A DNA stretch of 24,616 bases, taken from Cytophagales bacterium. Lineage in GTDB: Bacteria; Bacteroidota; Bacteroidia; Cytophagales; ES-bin-26. The first letter of the stretch is position 1. Every line of letters begins with the position of its first letter. Where the stretch lies: positions 1 through 24,616 of the forward strand of contig JACMKY010000527.1 in the NCBI GenBank assembly GCA_014379925.1, read 5' to 3'. Below the pieces are notes generated by a model, which saw only the letters and a program-made list of their open reading frames with translations, did no database searches and was not told where the DNA came from. The position numbers were made by a program, and so were the translations under genes. This document shows positions 7,314-15,259 of this stretch, piece after piece.

Positions 7314-10235
7314 ATGAAAACCAGGTTTTTACTTCTTCTCGCCGCCGCATGGCTGCCTTCGGCGCTACTGGCACAATCCTACCAGGTCACCGGGAAAGTC
7401 ACCGACCGGGCGACGGGAGAACCCCTCCCGGGCGTCAACGTGGCCCTTCTCAACACCACCCAAGGCACCGTAACGGACGTTGACGGAAGCTTCGTCCTCC
7501 CAAACCTGGCGGCCCAATCCTACCGGATCGGGTTCAGCTTCATCGGCTACAAAACGCAGGCTTTGGTGGTTCGCGTGCCGCAGGAAGGCGAACTGACGCC
7601 CGCCCTCGAAAGCGACGTGATTGGCCTGGATGCCGTAGTGGTGACTGGCCAAGGCCTGGAAGTAGCAAAACGACGCCTTTCGACCAACGTGAGCACCATT
7701 GGGCGAGCGCAGATCGAACGCTCACCCGCCACGCGGCTCGACCAGCTGTTGCAGGCCCAACTGCCCAACGCGCAGATTCGCCTCAACACCAGTCAGCCGG
7801 GGGCCACTTCGATGATCCGCTCGCGCGGGGTGGTGTCGGCGGCGGTGTCGGCCACGCCGGTCATTTACGTGGACGGGGTGCGGATGGATAACCTCAACAC
7901 GGCGGCCACGCTCAGCCTCAACACCTCCGGCAACCGCCACAACGGCGACGCCACCGGGTCGGTGGCCGACATTCCGCTCGAAAACATCGACCGCATTGAA
8001 TACATCAGCGGCGGGGCGGCCACCACGCTCTACGGCTCGGACGCGGCCAACGGCGTGATCCAAATCTTTACCCGGCGCGGCGGGGCGGGCACCACGCGCG
8101 TAAGCCTGGAAACCAACGTGGGCGCGGAAACGCCCACCACCGATTTCTATTACTTCGATCGCACGGCCGATCTGCTCTTCCGGGATGGACTCTACCAGCA
8201 GTACCGCCTGGCGATGGACGGGGGCAACCAGAATTTCGGCTACAGCTTCTCGGGCAGTTTCCTGGACACGGAGGGCACGCGCATCCACCGTCAAAACGCG
8301 AATCGCCGCTACGACTTCCGCACTTCGTTCAAGGCCAAACCCAACGCCAAGATCACCTACCTCTCCTCGTTCGGCTTCAGCAACAGCCGTTTTTCGCGGG
8401 TTCGCAACGGCAACGCGGGCGGTTACACCGGCCTGTGGTTTGCGGAAGCGGGGCAATCGGCGCCCGGCTTCGGGTTCAACAACCGGCTCGACGACCTCAA
8501 CGAAGAAGAGTACGGCCGCGTGGCGGAGTTCGTGAGCAAGGCGGAGGCGTTGCAAAACTACGGCGGCAACACCAACCGCTTCCAGACCTCACAGTCGCTG
8601 GAATTCACGCCGCTGCCCCAACTCCGCCTCAAGGGCACGGCCGGACTGGACTTCCGCAGCAGCAGCGAGAAGGGCATCGAAACCAACGAATACCTCATTC
8701 ACACCAAGGTGGTGGCGGCCAACACCGAAAATCGCGGGCGCATCAGCCGCTACGAGCGCCGCTTCGCCGGCCTGACCCTGGAGGCCACCGCTCAGCACAC
8801 GGCCAACTGGCGGGACTTCTCTTTCATCTCCACGCTGGGTTCGCAGCTGTTCCGCAACGAAGACAACCAGGTTGAACTCACCGGCGAGGACCTGCGCGAA
8901 GGCTCGCAGCTCGTCTCGGATGCCTCCGTGCGCAGCGGCCGCGACCTGCGGTTGCAGGTGGTGAACTACGGGATCTACGCGCAGGAAAACGTGGGCTTCC
9001 GGGAGAAGTACTACCTGGAATTCGGATTGCGGGCCGACGGCAATTCGGCCTTCGGGGCCAACATCGGCTTGCAAACCTACCCGAAAGTGGGCCTTTCGTA
9101 CATCTTGTCGGAAGAAGGTTTTATGCAGCGGATTCCTTTCCTTTCTTCGGCCAAGCTCCGCGCCAACTACGGCGTGGCCGGCAATTTTCCCCCGCCCTTC
9201 GCCAACGAGCGCACCACCGGATTCAGCCCCTTCCTGAATGCTTCCACGGCGCGGTTCGGCCAGTACGGTAACCCGGACCTGCGTCCGGAAAAAACCTATA
9301 CCTTCGAGGCCGGCACGGACCTGAGTCTGGCCAACGACCGTTTTTCCGTGGGATTCACCTACTACCACGCCACCACGCGCGATGCTCTGCTGTGGGTGCC
9401 GCTGGCGCCTTCCATCGGCGAACCGGTGCAATTGCAGAACGTGGGCAAAATCCTGAACCGGGGCGTGGAAATTGCCGCTAACTTCGCCGTAATCAATAAC
9501 CAGAACCTGACCCTGCGTTTGAATGCTTCGCTCAACACGCTCCATAACCGCGTGCTGAGTACGGGGGGTACGGCCCCGTTTGCCATCAATGGCTTTTCGG
9601 CCCGCACGGTCCAGTCGCTGGTGGCGGAGGGACAGGAGATGGGCGTGATCCGGGGATCGCGGGCTACCTTCGGACCGGACGGAACCCTGTTGGAAAGCGA
9701 CCCGGTGGCCTACATTGCCAATCCGCTGCCGAACACGTTCGGGAACCTGGGACTGAACCTGGCTTACCAGAGCCGCCTCACCTTCTTTGCTACCGCCGAC
9801 TACCAAACGGGCGCCCAGCAACACAGTTTCGACCGCCAGTTTCGCTTCAACCACGGACTCGACGAGCCCCGGGTACCGGCCAAAGCCCTCGCGGACGCGG
9901 GCAACAGCCGTAACGCGCTCTGGCTCAACGTAACGAACGTATTCGTGGAAAGCACGGACTACCTGAAGGTGCGGCTCGTCGGCGTCAACTACAGCTTACC
10001 CCCGAAGTGGCACGGTAAAATTGTGAAGGGGATCGAAGTGGGTTTCACGGCCGTGAATCCGTTCAACTTCGCCGCCTCCTCGTTCGACCCCGAAGTGGAC
10101 CATTCCGGGTCGCGGGATCCCGATCCCAATAGCCTGACGGGTACGGCCCAAAACGGGGCTTCGGTCGGCGGCTTCAACTACTCCACTTCTTCCCCCAACC
10201 GCCAGTGGCTCGGCAACGTGCGCATCCGGTTTTAG
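7314..10235 (+). CDS. SusC-like TonB-dependent outer-membrane receptor (second pair)
   Basis: From the ATG at 7314 the product is 973 residues and starts with a clear signal peptide (KTRFLLLLAAAWLPSALLAQ). A 20-residue in-frame extension back to 7254 carries no signal features and overlaps a likely promoter, so it is not used. Next come a carboxypeptidase-regulatory-like domain (YQVTGKVTDRATGEPLPGVNV), a TonB box-like DAVVVTGQG at about 106-114, a plug with MIRSRGVVSAAVSATPVIYVDGVR and TTLYGSDAANGVIQIFTRRG, and a long beta-barrel ending NVRIRF. It differs from the first SusC in length and in the TonB box and plug segments, so this is not a recent duplication. A SusD-like lipoprotein gene follows after 145 bases. 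Substrate unknown. Confidence 0.94.
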   Translation: MKTRFLLLLAAAWLPSALLAQSYQVTGKVTDRATGEPLPGVNVALLNTTQGTVTDVDGSFVLPNLAAQSYRIGFSFIGYKTQALVVRVPQEGELTPALESDVIGLDAVVVTGQGLEVAKRRLSTNVSTIGRAQIERSPATRLDQLLQAQLPNAQIRLNTSQPGATSMIRSRGVVSAAVSATPVIYVDGVRMDNLNTAATLSLNTSGNRHNGDATGSVADIPLENIDRIEYISGGAATTLYGSDAANGVIQIFTRRGGAGTTRVSLETNVGAETPTTDFYYFDRTADLLFRDGLYQQYRLAMDGGNQNFGYSFSGSFLDTEGTRIHRQNANRRYDFRTSFKAKPNAKITYLSSFGFSNSRFSRVRNGNAGGYTGLWFAEAGQSAPGFGFNNRLDDLNEEEYGRVAEFVSKAEALQNYGGNTNRFQTSQSLEFTPLPQLRLKGTAGLDFRSSSEKGIETNEYLIHTKVVAANTENRGRISRYERRFAGLTLEATAQHTANWRDFSFISTLGSQLFRNEDNQVELTGEDLREGSQLVSDASVRSGRDLRLQVVNYGIYAQENVGFREKYYLEFGLRADGNSAFGANIGLQTYPKVGLSYILSEEGFMQRIPFLSSAKLRANYGVAGNFPPPFANERTTGFSPFLNASTARFGQYGNPDLRPEKTYTFEAGTDLSLANDRFSVGFTYYHATTRDALLWVPLAPSIGEPVQLQNVGKILNRGVEIAANFAVINNQNLTLRLNASLNTLHNRVLSTGGTAPFAINGFSARTVQSLVAEGQEMGVIRGSRATFGPDGTLLESDPVAYIANPLPNTFGNLGLNLAYQSRLTFFATADYQTGAQQHSFDRQFRFNHGLDEPRVPAKALADAGNSRNALWLNVTNVFVESTDYLKVRLVGVNYSLPPKWHGKIVKGIEVGFTAVNPFNFAASSFDPEVDHSGSRDPDPNSLTGTAQNGASVGGFNYSTSSPNRQWLGNVRIRF

Positions 10236-10269
10236 ATCGTGAAGAATTGGTTGAACGCGTATGACCCAA

Positions 10270-10298
10270 CGCGAAAGATCATTTTCGCGGGAGCCCGC
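10270..10298 (+). other. Alternative stem-loops in the second susC-susD spacer
   Basis: CGCGAAA (10270-10276) pairs perfectly with TTTCGCG (10283-10289) around a 6-nt loop. A second hairpin, GCGGG (10287-10291) with CCCGC (10294-10298), shares bases with the first, so the two cannot form together. Both lie between the receptor stop and the GTG start of the SusD-like gene. Their function is unknown; mRNA processing or control of relative expression is possible. Confidence 0.35.
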
Positions 10299-10380
10299 TT
10301 CCGTGAAATTTCCAGACAAAACACCGGGATTTATCCTCAGCAATCGTTCATTCCAGCCAACCCCAACCACGATCAACTCC

Positions 10381-11799
10381 GTGAAAAAAATATTGTTCGT
10401 CTCCCTTTTGACCCTGCTCACCAACGCTTGCAAGGTAGAAAACCCCAACGTGACCGAAGACGTTTTCCTGGACTCTTTTGGCTCGATGAACGCCTGGCTG
10501 CGCGGTACCGAACGGCAGTTTGCCACCACCCTCAACGCCGTAATCGAATTCACCGAACTGGCGTCGGACAACTACTTCAACAACCGCACGCTCAGCAGCA
10601 AGGTGTTTGACATCCCGACCATCCTCGACACCGATCCCGACGTGAACACGATCCAGTCGCGCATCCACACCCTGCGGGCGCAGGCGGAGTACGGGCTGAG
10701 CGTGGTCGCCACCCGCGACGCCCGCACGACCGACGCGCAGCGCGCCGAACTGCATTTTTACAAGGGCTTGGCGCACTTACTGGCCGGCGAACTGTTCGTG
10801 GCCCTGCCCGCCGAGCGGTTGGGCCGACCGCTGCCGCCGGGTGAACACCTTAACGCGGCCATCGCCGAATTCGAGCAAGCCATTCAACTCAACGGCACGG
10901 CGGCCAACGCCAACTCCGTGGGCTACCGGCTGGCCATCGCCCGGGCCTACCGGGGGCTGGGCAACAAAGCGGAGGCGGTTGGTTTCGCCCGCCAGGCGCT
11001 GACGGCGGGCGCGGGCTACCTCCGCACCAGCCGCTACGACGCCGTGAACAGCCTTCGCAACGAGTTCCAGTTCTACATCTTCGACAGCGGCAACGATGAA
11101 TTTCAGCCCCTGCCCCGCCTCGACTTCCTGGACCCCAAGTACTTCAGCACCAGCAACACCGACACCAAGCCCGTCGCTTTCCTGAAGGCCGAAGAGGCGC
11201 ACCTGATCATCGCCGAACAACAACTGGCCGACAATGAACTGGGCAACGCCCGGCAAACGATGCAGAACCTGCTGATCCTGGTCGGTACGCGCGCCCGCAC
11301 TTCCTTCAGCGACGCGGGGGAGGACCGGGGGAAGATCGGCGGCAACATCCGCCTTTACCCCGACAGTGCCGCTTACCGCGTGGCCGCCAGTGCCGACGAC
11401 CCGCTGCGGAGCGGCTTGGTGCTCAACCGCAAGAGTGGCCCGGTGAACGTGTCCACCGTGTCGGGTACGTCGGTAACCGCCGCGCGGATTGAGGAGGCCG
11501 CCGGAGCCGACCAACTGCTGGAACTGCTTTACCTGCTGCGCCAGGAGGTTTTCATCGCCGAAGGCCGTCGCATCCACGACCTGGGCATTCGGTTTCCCGT
11601 GTCGGCAATCGAACGCAACGGCAACCCACTGGTGGAATCTGACGCCACCCAAGCGCAGATCCCGTCGTTCATTCCGCTCAATTTCGGCCTGGACAACTTC
11701 ACGCTGGACCGAATCAACCGCACAGTAGTCATCCAATTCAACATGAACCGGATTCTGGTGCAAAACAAGACCTCACCTTTCGTGCTGCCCTTCCACTGA
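10381..11799 (+). CDS. Divergent SusD-like lipoprotein with TPR-like helices
   Basis: I place the start at the GTG at 10381, which gives 472 residues beginning KKILFVSLLTLLTNAC, a lipoprotein signal with Cys17 followed by K-V-E. The longer in-frame version from 10261 adds 40 residues without signal character. The mature protein is helical. Residues about 120-240 include ELHFYKGLAHLLAGELFVALP and YRLAIARAYRGLGNKAEAVGFARQAL, which look like TPR repeats of the SusD fold. A later helix (LLYLLRQEVFIAEGRRIHDLGIRFP) corresponds to the SusD C-terminal helical region. The common YxPIP-type motif near the C-terminus is absent, and the end (FNMNRILVQNKTSPF) does not look like ordinary SusD. Its position directly after a SusC-type receptor supports a surface ligand-binding role. 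Ligand unknown. Confidence 0.8.
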   Translation: MKKILFVSLLTLLTNACKVENPNVTEDVFLDSFGSMNAWLRGTERQFATTLNAVIEFTELASDNYFNNRTLSSKVFDIPTILDTDPDVNTIQSRIHTLRAQAEYGLSVVATRDARTTDAQRAELHFYKGLAHLLAGELFVALPAERLGRPLPPGEHLNAAIAEFEQAIQLNGTAANANSVGYRLAIARAYRGLGNKAEAVGFARQALTAGAGYLRTSRYDAVNSLRNEFQFYIFDSGNDEFQPLPRLDFLDPKYFSTSNTDTKPVAFLKAEEAHLIIAEQQLADNELGNARQTMQNLLILVGTRARTSFSDAGEDRGKIGGNIRLYPDSAAYRVAASADDPLRSGLVLNRKSGPVNVSTVSGTSVTAARIEEAAGADQLLELLYLLRQEVFIAEGRRIHDLGIRFPVSAIERNGNPLVESDATQAQIPSFIPLNFGLDNFTLDRINRTVVIQFNMNRILVQNKTSPFVLPFH

Positions 11800-11969
11800 A
11801 GAGAAGCTGATTCGTTGGTGACGGGACGGATGGGATGATTTGAAAACCATTCAACCTACCCTGTTCAACGCGCCTGCCACCGGTTTTTCCGCCCCATCCG
11901 CCAAAGCCCAAAGAGAAGTTACTGGTCCGGGCACGAATTTGAAAACGCCGCAAAACTCATCCTCAGACC

Positions 11970-12977
11970 CTACTCAGCGGATAGCGCATTTGATAACTGG
12001 TCGTTGAACTGGAAGGCTATCTCGTCGAGCACTTCGCAGACGTCGGCGTGCGTGGGCGCTTCCACCAGCCGCAGGCGGTAGGGTTTGAAGTGGTCGATGC
12101 CCCGGAAGTAGTTGGTGTAGTGCGGGCGCATCTCGAAAATGCCCACCTTGGGACCTTTCCAGCGAACCGAGTAGGCCAGGTGCTGCTTGACCACGCCCAC
12201 GCGCTGGCCGACGGTGGGCTTGGGCCGGTGCTGGCCCGTACGGAAGTAGTGTTTGATTTCGTCGAATACCCAGGGGTAGCCGATGGCCGCCCGCCCAACC
12301 ATGATGCCATCCACGCCGTACCGGTTCCGGTAGGCCAGGGCTTTTTCGGGCGAATCGACGTCGCCGTTGCCGAAGATGGGGATGCGGATGCGGGAATTGT
12401 TTTTGATCGCCGCGATCAGGGTCCAATCGGCCTCGCCCTTGTACATCTGCACGCGGGTGCGGCCGTGCACGGTGAGCGCCTCGATGCCAATGTCCTGCAG
12501 GCGTTCGGCGACTTCGGTCACGTTCCGGGTCGAATCGTCCCAGCCCAGGCGGGTCTTCACCGTCACGGGCAGGGGCGTGGCCTTCACCACTTCGGCGGTC
12601 ATGCGCACCATCTTGGGAATGTCCTGCAAGAGCGCGGCCCCGGCTCCCCGGCAGGCCACGTTTTTGACCGGACAGCCGTAGTTGATGTCGATCAGGTCGG
12701 GACCGGCTCCCGTGGCGATTTCGGCCGACATCCGCATGTGTTCGATGTCGCTGCCGAATAACTGGATGCCAACGGGGCGTTCGTATTCGAAGATGTCGAG
12801 TTTCTGCACGCTCTTGGCGGCGTCGCGGATGAGGCCTTCGGAGGAGATGAATTCGGTGTACATCAAATCCGCACCGTGTTCCTTGCACACGGCCCGGAAG
12901 GGCGGATCGCTCACGTCTTCCATCGGGGCCAGCAGCAGGGGAAACTCGCCCAGTCGTATGTTCCGGATTTGTACCAA
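11970..12977 (-). CDS. dusB: tRNA-dihydrouridine synthase, DusB type
   Basis: This 335-residue flavoenzyme reduces particular uridines in the tRNA D-loop to dihydrouridine using FMN and NADPH. The N-terminus FPLLLAPMEDVSDPPFRAVC is the FMN-binding start of the TIM barrel. The motif DINYGCP places the catalytic cysteine at C102. PVTVKTRLGWD, LTVHGRTRVQMYKG, IPIFGNGDVDSPEKA and DGIMVGRAAIGYPWVF follow in the family order. Length matches the family (320-340). The start is a TTG at 12977, as no in-frame ATG lies upstream before a stop, and the N-terminus MVQIRNIRLG aligns with how this protein usually begins in Bacteroidota. It is convergent with the SusD-like gene and lies 37 bases from the divergent CPBP gene. 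Confidence 0.95.
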   Translation of the reverse strand: MVQIRNIRLGEFPLLLAPMEDVSDPPFRAVCKEHGADLMYTEFISSEGLIRDAAKSVQKLDIFEYERPVGIQLFGSDIEHMRMSAEIATGAGPDLIDINYGCPVKNVACRGAGAALLQDIPKMVRMTAEVVKATPLPVTVKTRLGWDDSTRNVTEVAERLQDIGIEALTVHGRTRVQMYKGEADWTLIAAIKNNSRIRIPIFGNGDVDSPEKALAYRNRYGVDGIMVGRAAIGYPWVFDEIKHYFRTGQHRPKPTVGQRVGVVKQHLAYSVRWKGPKVGIFEMRPHYTNYFRGIDHFKPYRLRLVEAPTHADVCEVLDEIAFQFNDQLSNALSAE

Positions 12978-12996
12978 TTGGGTATGGCGTATTTTG
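12969..12996 (+). promoter_or_regulatory. Candidate promoter for the CPBP-DUF2007-cdsA operon
   Basis: TTG at 12969-12971 and TATTTTG at 12990-12996 are 18 bases apart, a Bacteroidota-like layout. The -33 part overlaps the first codons of dusB on the other strand. It predicts a leader of only about a dozen bases before the ATG at 13015. Read by eye only. Confidence 0.35.
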
Positions 12997-13014
12997 GCGT
13001 AAATTTACGGGATT

Positions 13015-13950
13015 ATGGATGATTACCGCAGAAATCCCAGCGCCACCGACGAAAAACGACCCGCGTACCGGTTGGTTTCTTTCCTCTCCTTTGCCGTGGG
13101 TGGCTGGCTGATTGCCAGTTTCGTGGCCGTTTTGCTGGTACCCGTCCTGTTGGGCGTCACGCCACTTTACCTGGCCTCCGTGCAGCAAAATCCATCGGCG
13201 CACCCGGAAGGCTGGGGCCCGATGATGCTGCTGCTGTCGCTGATTTCGCTGCTGACCTTCGTCGTTACCCCGGTCGTGTACCTGACCCGGGTGGAGCGCC
13301 GGCCCCTCGCCGACCTGAACGCCAACCCCAAACTGGAATGGCAGCCGGTGCTGGCCGGAATGGCCGTGGTCATTGCTTTTTCGCCCCTCATCGACCTAAC
13401 CATCCAGTGGAACCAACTGCTCTCCCTGCCCGACTGGCTGGCGACCACCGAACGGTGGATGAAGCAGCAGGAAAGTACGCTGGAGGAACTGACCCAACTG
13501 CTGACCCGCTTCGACACGGTTCCCCGGCTGTTGATCGGTTTGCTGGTAATCGCGGTGATTCCGGCGGTGGGTGAAGAACTGGTATTCAGAGGGTTGCTGC
13601 AGAAAAAGTTGCAGGCCGTGGTCCGCAACCCCCACGTGGCCATCTGGACGACTGCCATCCTGTTCAGCGCCATCCACACGCAGTTCTACGGCTTCCTGCC
13701 CCGGATGCTGCTGGGCGCTCTCTTCGGTTACCTGTACGCCTGGTCGGGAAATTTGTGGCTGCCCATCGCGGCGCACTTCACCAACAACGCCTTGGGTGTC
13801 CTGCTGGCGTTCTTCAACGGACGCGGGTCGGACTACGACGTCGGAAATACCTCCTTCGCCACGTGGCCCCTGGTGCTGGCGTCCCTGCTGACGGTGACCG
13901 GCCTGTTGTTTTACCTGAGAAACCACTACCGACCGGTGCGCAACGCATGA
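13015..13950 (+). CDS. CPBP-family intramembrane metalloprotease (CAAX protease-like)
   Basis: This 311-residue polytopic membrane protein has hydrophobic segments near residues 20-50, 65-90, 110-130, 165-190, 215-250 and 280-300. The CPBP/Abi signature is complete: EELVFRG with E187, E188 and R192, then the histidine in SAIHTQFYGF (H221), followed by MLLGALFGYLYAWSG and AAHFTNN (H254, N258). The glutamates and histidines form the metal-dependent active site in homologues such as Rce1. Bacterial members process membrane proteins or small peptides, but the target here is unknown. Its stop codon overlaps the ATG of the DUF2007 gene by four bases (ATGA), which points to translational coupling in an operon ending with cdsA. 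The ATG at 13015 begins MDDYRRNP. Confidence 0.92.
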   Translation: MDDYRRNPSATDEKRPAYRLVSFLSFAVGGWLIASFVAVLLVPVLLGVTPLYLASVQQNPSAHPEGWGPMMLLLSLISLLTFVVTPVVYLTRVERRPLADLNANPKLEWQPVLAGMAVVIAFSPLIDLTIQWNQLLSLPDWLATTERWMKQQESTLEELTQLLTRFDTVPRLLIGLLVIAVIPAVGEELVFRGLLQKKLQAVVRNPHVAIWTTAILFSAIHTQFYGFLPRMLLGALFGYLYAWSGNLWLPIAAHFTNNALGVLLAFFNGRGSDYDVGNTSFATWPLVLASLLTVTGLLFYLRNHYRPVRNA

Positions 13951-14150
13951 CTACCTGGCAGAAAGTCTTTGCCGCTCCTCAATCCTACCGGGCCGAAATG
14001 GTGCGGGCCATCCTGGAGGAACACGGCCTGAGTCCCCTCGTGGTTAACAAACAAGACTCCAACTATCATTTCGGCGAGCACGAGGTGTACGTGTTGCCCC
14101 ACGACGTGTTGAGGGCACTAACCATCATTCGGGATGAGATCCAATTTTAG
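13947..14150 (+). CDS. Small DUF2007-domain protein
   Basis: This is a 67-residue soluble protein beginning MTTWQKVFAAPQSYRAEMV. The pattern of an N-terminal strand, a helix over RAEMVRAILEEHGL, a strand with PLVVNKQD and a C-terminal EVYVLPHDVLRALTII matches the small ferredoxin-like DUF2007 family, sometimes labelled a putative signal-transducing protein. Its biochemical role is not known. The start is fixed by a four-base overlap with the CPBP gene, and its last 17 bases overlap the start of cdsA. It is therefore the middle gene of a tightly coupled operon with two membrane enzymes, which suggests a link to membrane biogenesis. No upstream extension is plausible because that sequence is the CPBP coding region. 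Confidence 0.88.
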   Translation: MTTWQKVFAAPQSYRAEMVRAILEEHGLSPLVVNKQDSNYHFGEHEVYVLPHDVLRALTIIRDEIQF

Positions 14151-14964
14151 TCAGTTTTCCAACCTTCAGCAACGCGTCCTCACCGCCCTGGTGGCCCTTT
14201 CGATTCTGATTCCGGCGCTCCGTTACAGCGAATGGGCGTATTTCGTGGTTTTCTTCGCCATCAGCATGCTGACTATGCTGGAGTTTTACCGACTGGTGGG
14301 CCTGGACGACAACCAGCCCCTGAAATTTTACGGCACCTTCGTGGGGCTGTTCATCTACACGCTCACGTTTCTCATCGAGCACGGATTTACCGATGACCGG
14401 TACTACTTCCTGATTTCTCCGGTGGCTTCCTGCATCTTTTTCATCAAGCTCTACAAAAAAAACGAGCGCAAGCCCTTCACCAACATTGCCTTCACTTTCC
14501 TGGGGCTCATCTACGTGGCCGTTCCCATCGCCCTGCTGCACGTGTTCATCCTGCGGAACGGCGTGTACAGTTACCAGATCCTGCTGGGTTGCCTGTTTCT
14601 GCTGTGGGCCAGCGATACCGGGGCGTACTTCGCGGGGGTCCGCTACGGCAAGACCAAACTTTTCGAGCGGGTTTCGCCCAAGAAATCGTGGGAAGGCAGC
14701 GTGGGCGGGGCCCTGGCCGCCGGATTGACGGCCCTGGTACTCGGCTTCTCCTTCGGCGACCTCCCCGCCTGGCAGTGGTACGGCGTGGCGGTCATCATCG
14801 TGGTAGCGGGTACCTACGGCGACCTGGTGGAGTCGCTCTTCAAGCGAAGCATCGCCATCAAGGATTCGGGCAACAGCCTGCCCGGTCACGGCGGGTTCCT
14901 GGACCGCTTCGACGGCTTGCTGCTTTCGGCTCCCTTCATCGCCACCTTCCTGAGCATCGTTTGA
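14134..14964 (+). CDS. cdsA: Phosphatidate cytidylyltransferase (CDP-diglyceride synthase)
   Basis: The enzyme makes CDP-diacylglycerol from CTP and phosphatidic acid, the branch point of phospholipid synthesis in the inner membrane. The 276-residue protein has several hydrophobic segments in its first 150 residues and a conserved C-terminal half. ASDTGAYFAGVRYGKTK begins near residue 159, followed by SPKKSWEGSVGG. The CDS signature begins near residue 234 with SLFKRSIAIKDSGNSLPGHG and continues through GGFLDRFD, including the acidic and lysine residues that bind metal and CTP. Length is normal for the family. The ATG at 14134 overlaps the preceding DUF2007 gene by 17 bases, so translation is probably coupled. 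The A8 run at 14455-14462 in the K-K-N region is intact in frame. No clear terminator follows; a hairpin repeat does. Confidence 0.96.
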   Translation: MRSNFSQFSNLQQRVLTALVALSILIPALRYSEWAYFVVFFAISMLTMLEFYRLVGLDDNQPLKFYGTFVGLFIYTLTFLIEHGFTDDRYYFLISPVASCIFFIKLYKKNERKPFTNIAFTFLGLIYVAVPIALLHVFILRNGVYSYQILLGCLFLLWASDTGAYFAGVRYGKTKLFERVSPKKSWEGSVGGALAAGLTALVLGFSFGDLPAWQWYGVAVIIVVAGTYGDLVESLFKRSIAIKDSGNSLPGHGGFLDRFDGLLLSAPFIATFLSIV

Positions 14965-14976
14965 CGACGGGAAAGA

Positions 14977-15037
14977 AACGGCGGAGTGCCGCCCACCGTT
15001 GCGGGAAGCGGAGTGCCGCCCAGCGGGGTGCCGCCCA
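14977..15037. repeat. Three copies of a 15-bp GC-rich hairpin unit
   Basis: The unit GCGGAGTGCCGCCCA occurs at 14981-14995 and 15008-15022, and with one change (GCGGGGTGCCGCCCA) at 15023-15037. The last two copies are directly adjacent. Within the unit GGCGG and CCGCC can pair around the tetraloop AGTG, most fully in the first copy. The 18 bases 14977-14994 recur exactly, in inverted orientation, at 19653-19670 inside the McrB-type gene. This resembles a small REP-like or intergenic palindromic repeat that has spread in the genome. Confidence 0.75.
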
Positions 15038-15201
15038 GTTGAAAAAGCCGCGTTGGGAAGCAAACAGGAAAAAGAAACGGGAATTTTGGGCTGGGTGAGA
15101 AAGTTCCGGCGGTTTTGGTGGTCGGGGTGGGGGCTTTCAGAACCCGTGCCCGTTAAGAAACGTTAAAAACGGCATGGCCGTGCGATTCGGCGGCATTGCT
15201 G

Positions 15202-15231
15202 TTGAACCAATGGTCGAAAATTCTTATCTTG
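15202..15231 (+). promoter_or_regulatory. Candidate promoter for the gene at 15260
   Basis: TTG at 15202-15204 is followed after 20 bases by TATCTTG at 15225-15231, close to the Bacteroidota -33/-7 arrangement. It lies 28 bases before the proposed TTG start codon. Read by eye only. Confidence 0.4.
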
Positions 15232-15259
15232 AACTTTTAATCACCAAACGCTCGGTTCT

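Noticed and set aside
11974..13203. A 409-residue minus-strand frame overlapping dusB and the CPBP gene
   Set aside because: Its sequence is arginine-, histidine- and proline-rich frame-shadow text, while the DusB frame carries all family motifs.
14589..15098. A 169-residue plus-strand frame running past the end of cdsA
   Set aside because: It is an out-of-frame reading of cdsA that continues into the hairpin repeats, and it has no domain features.
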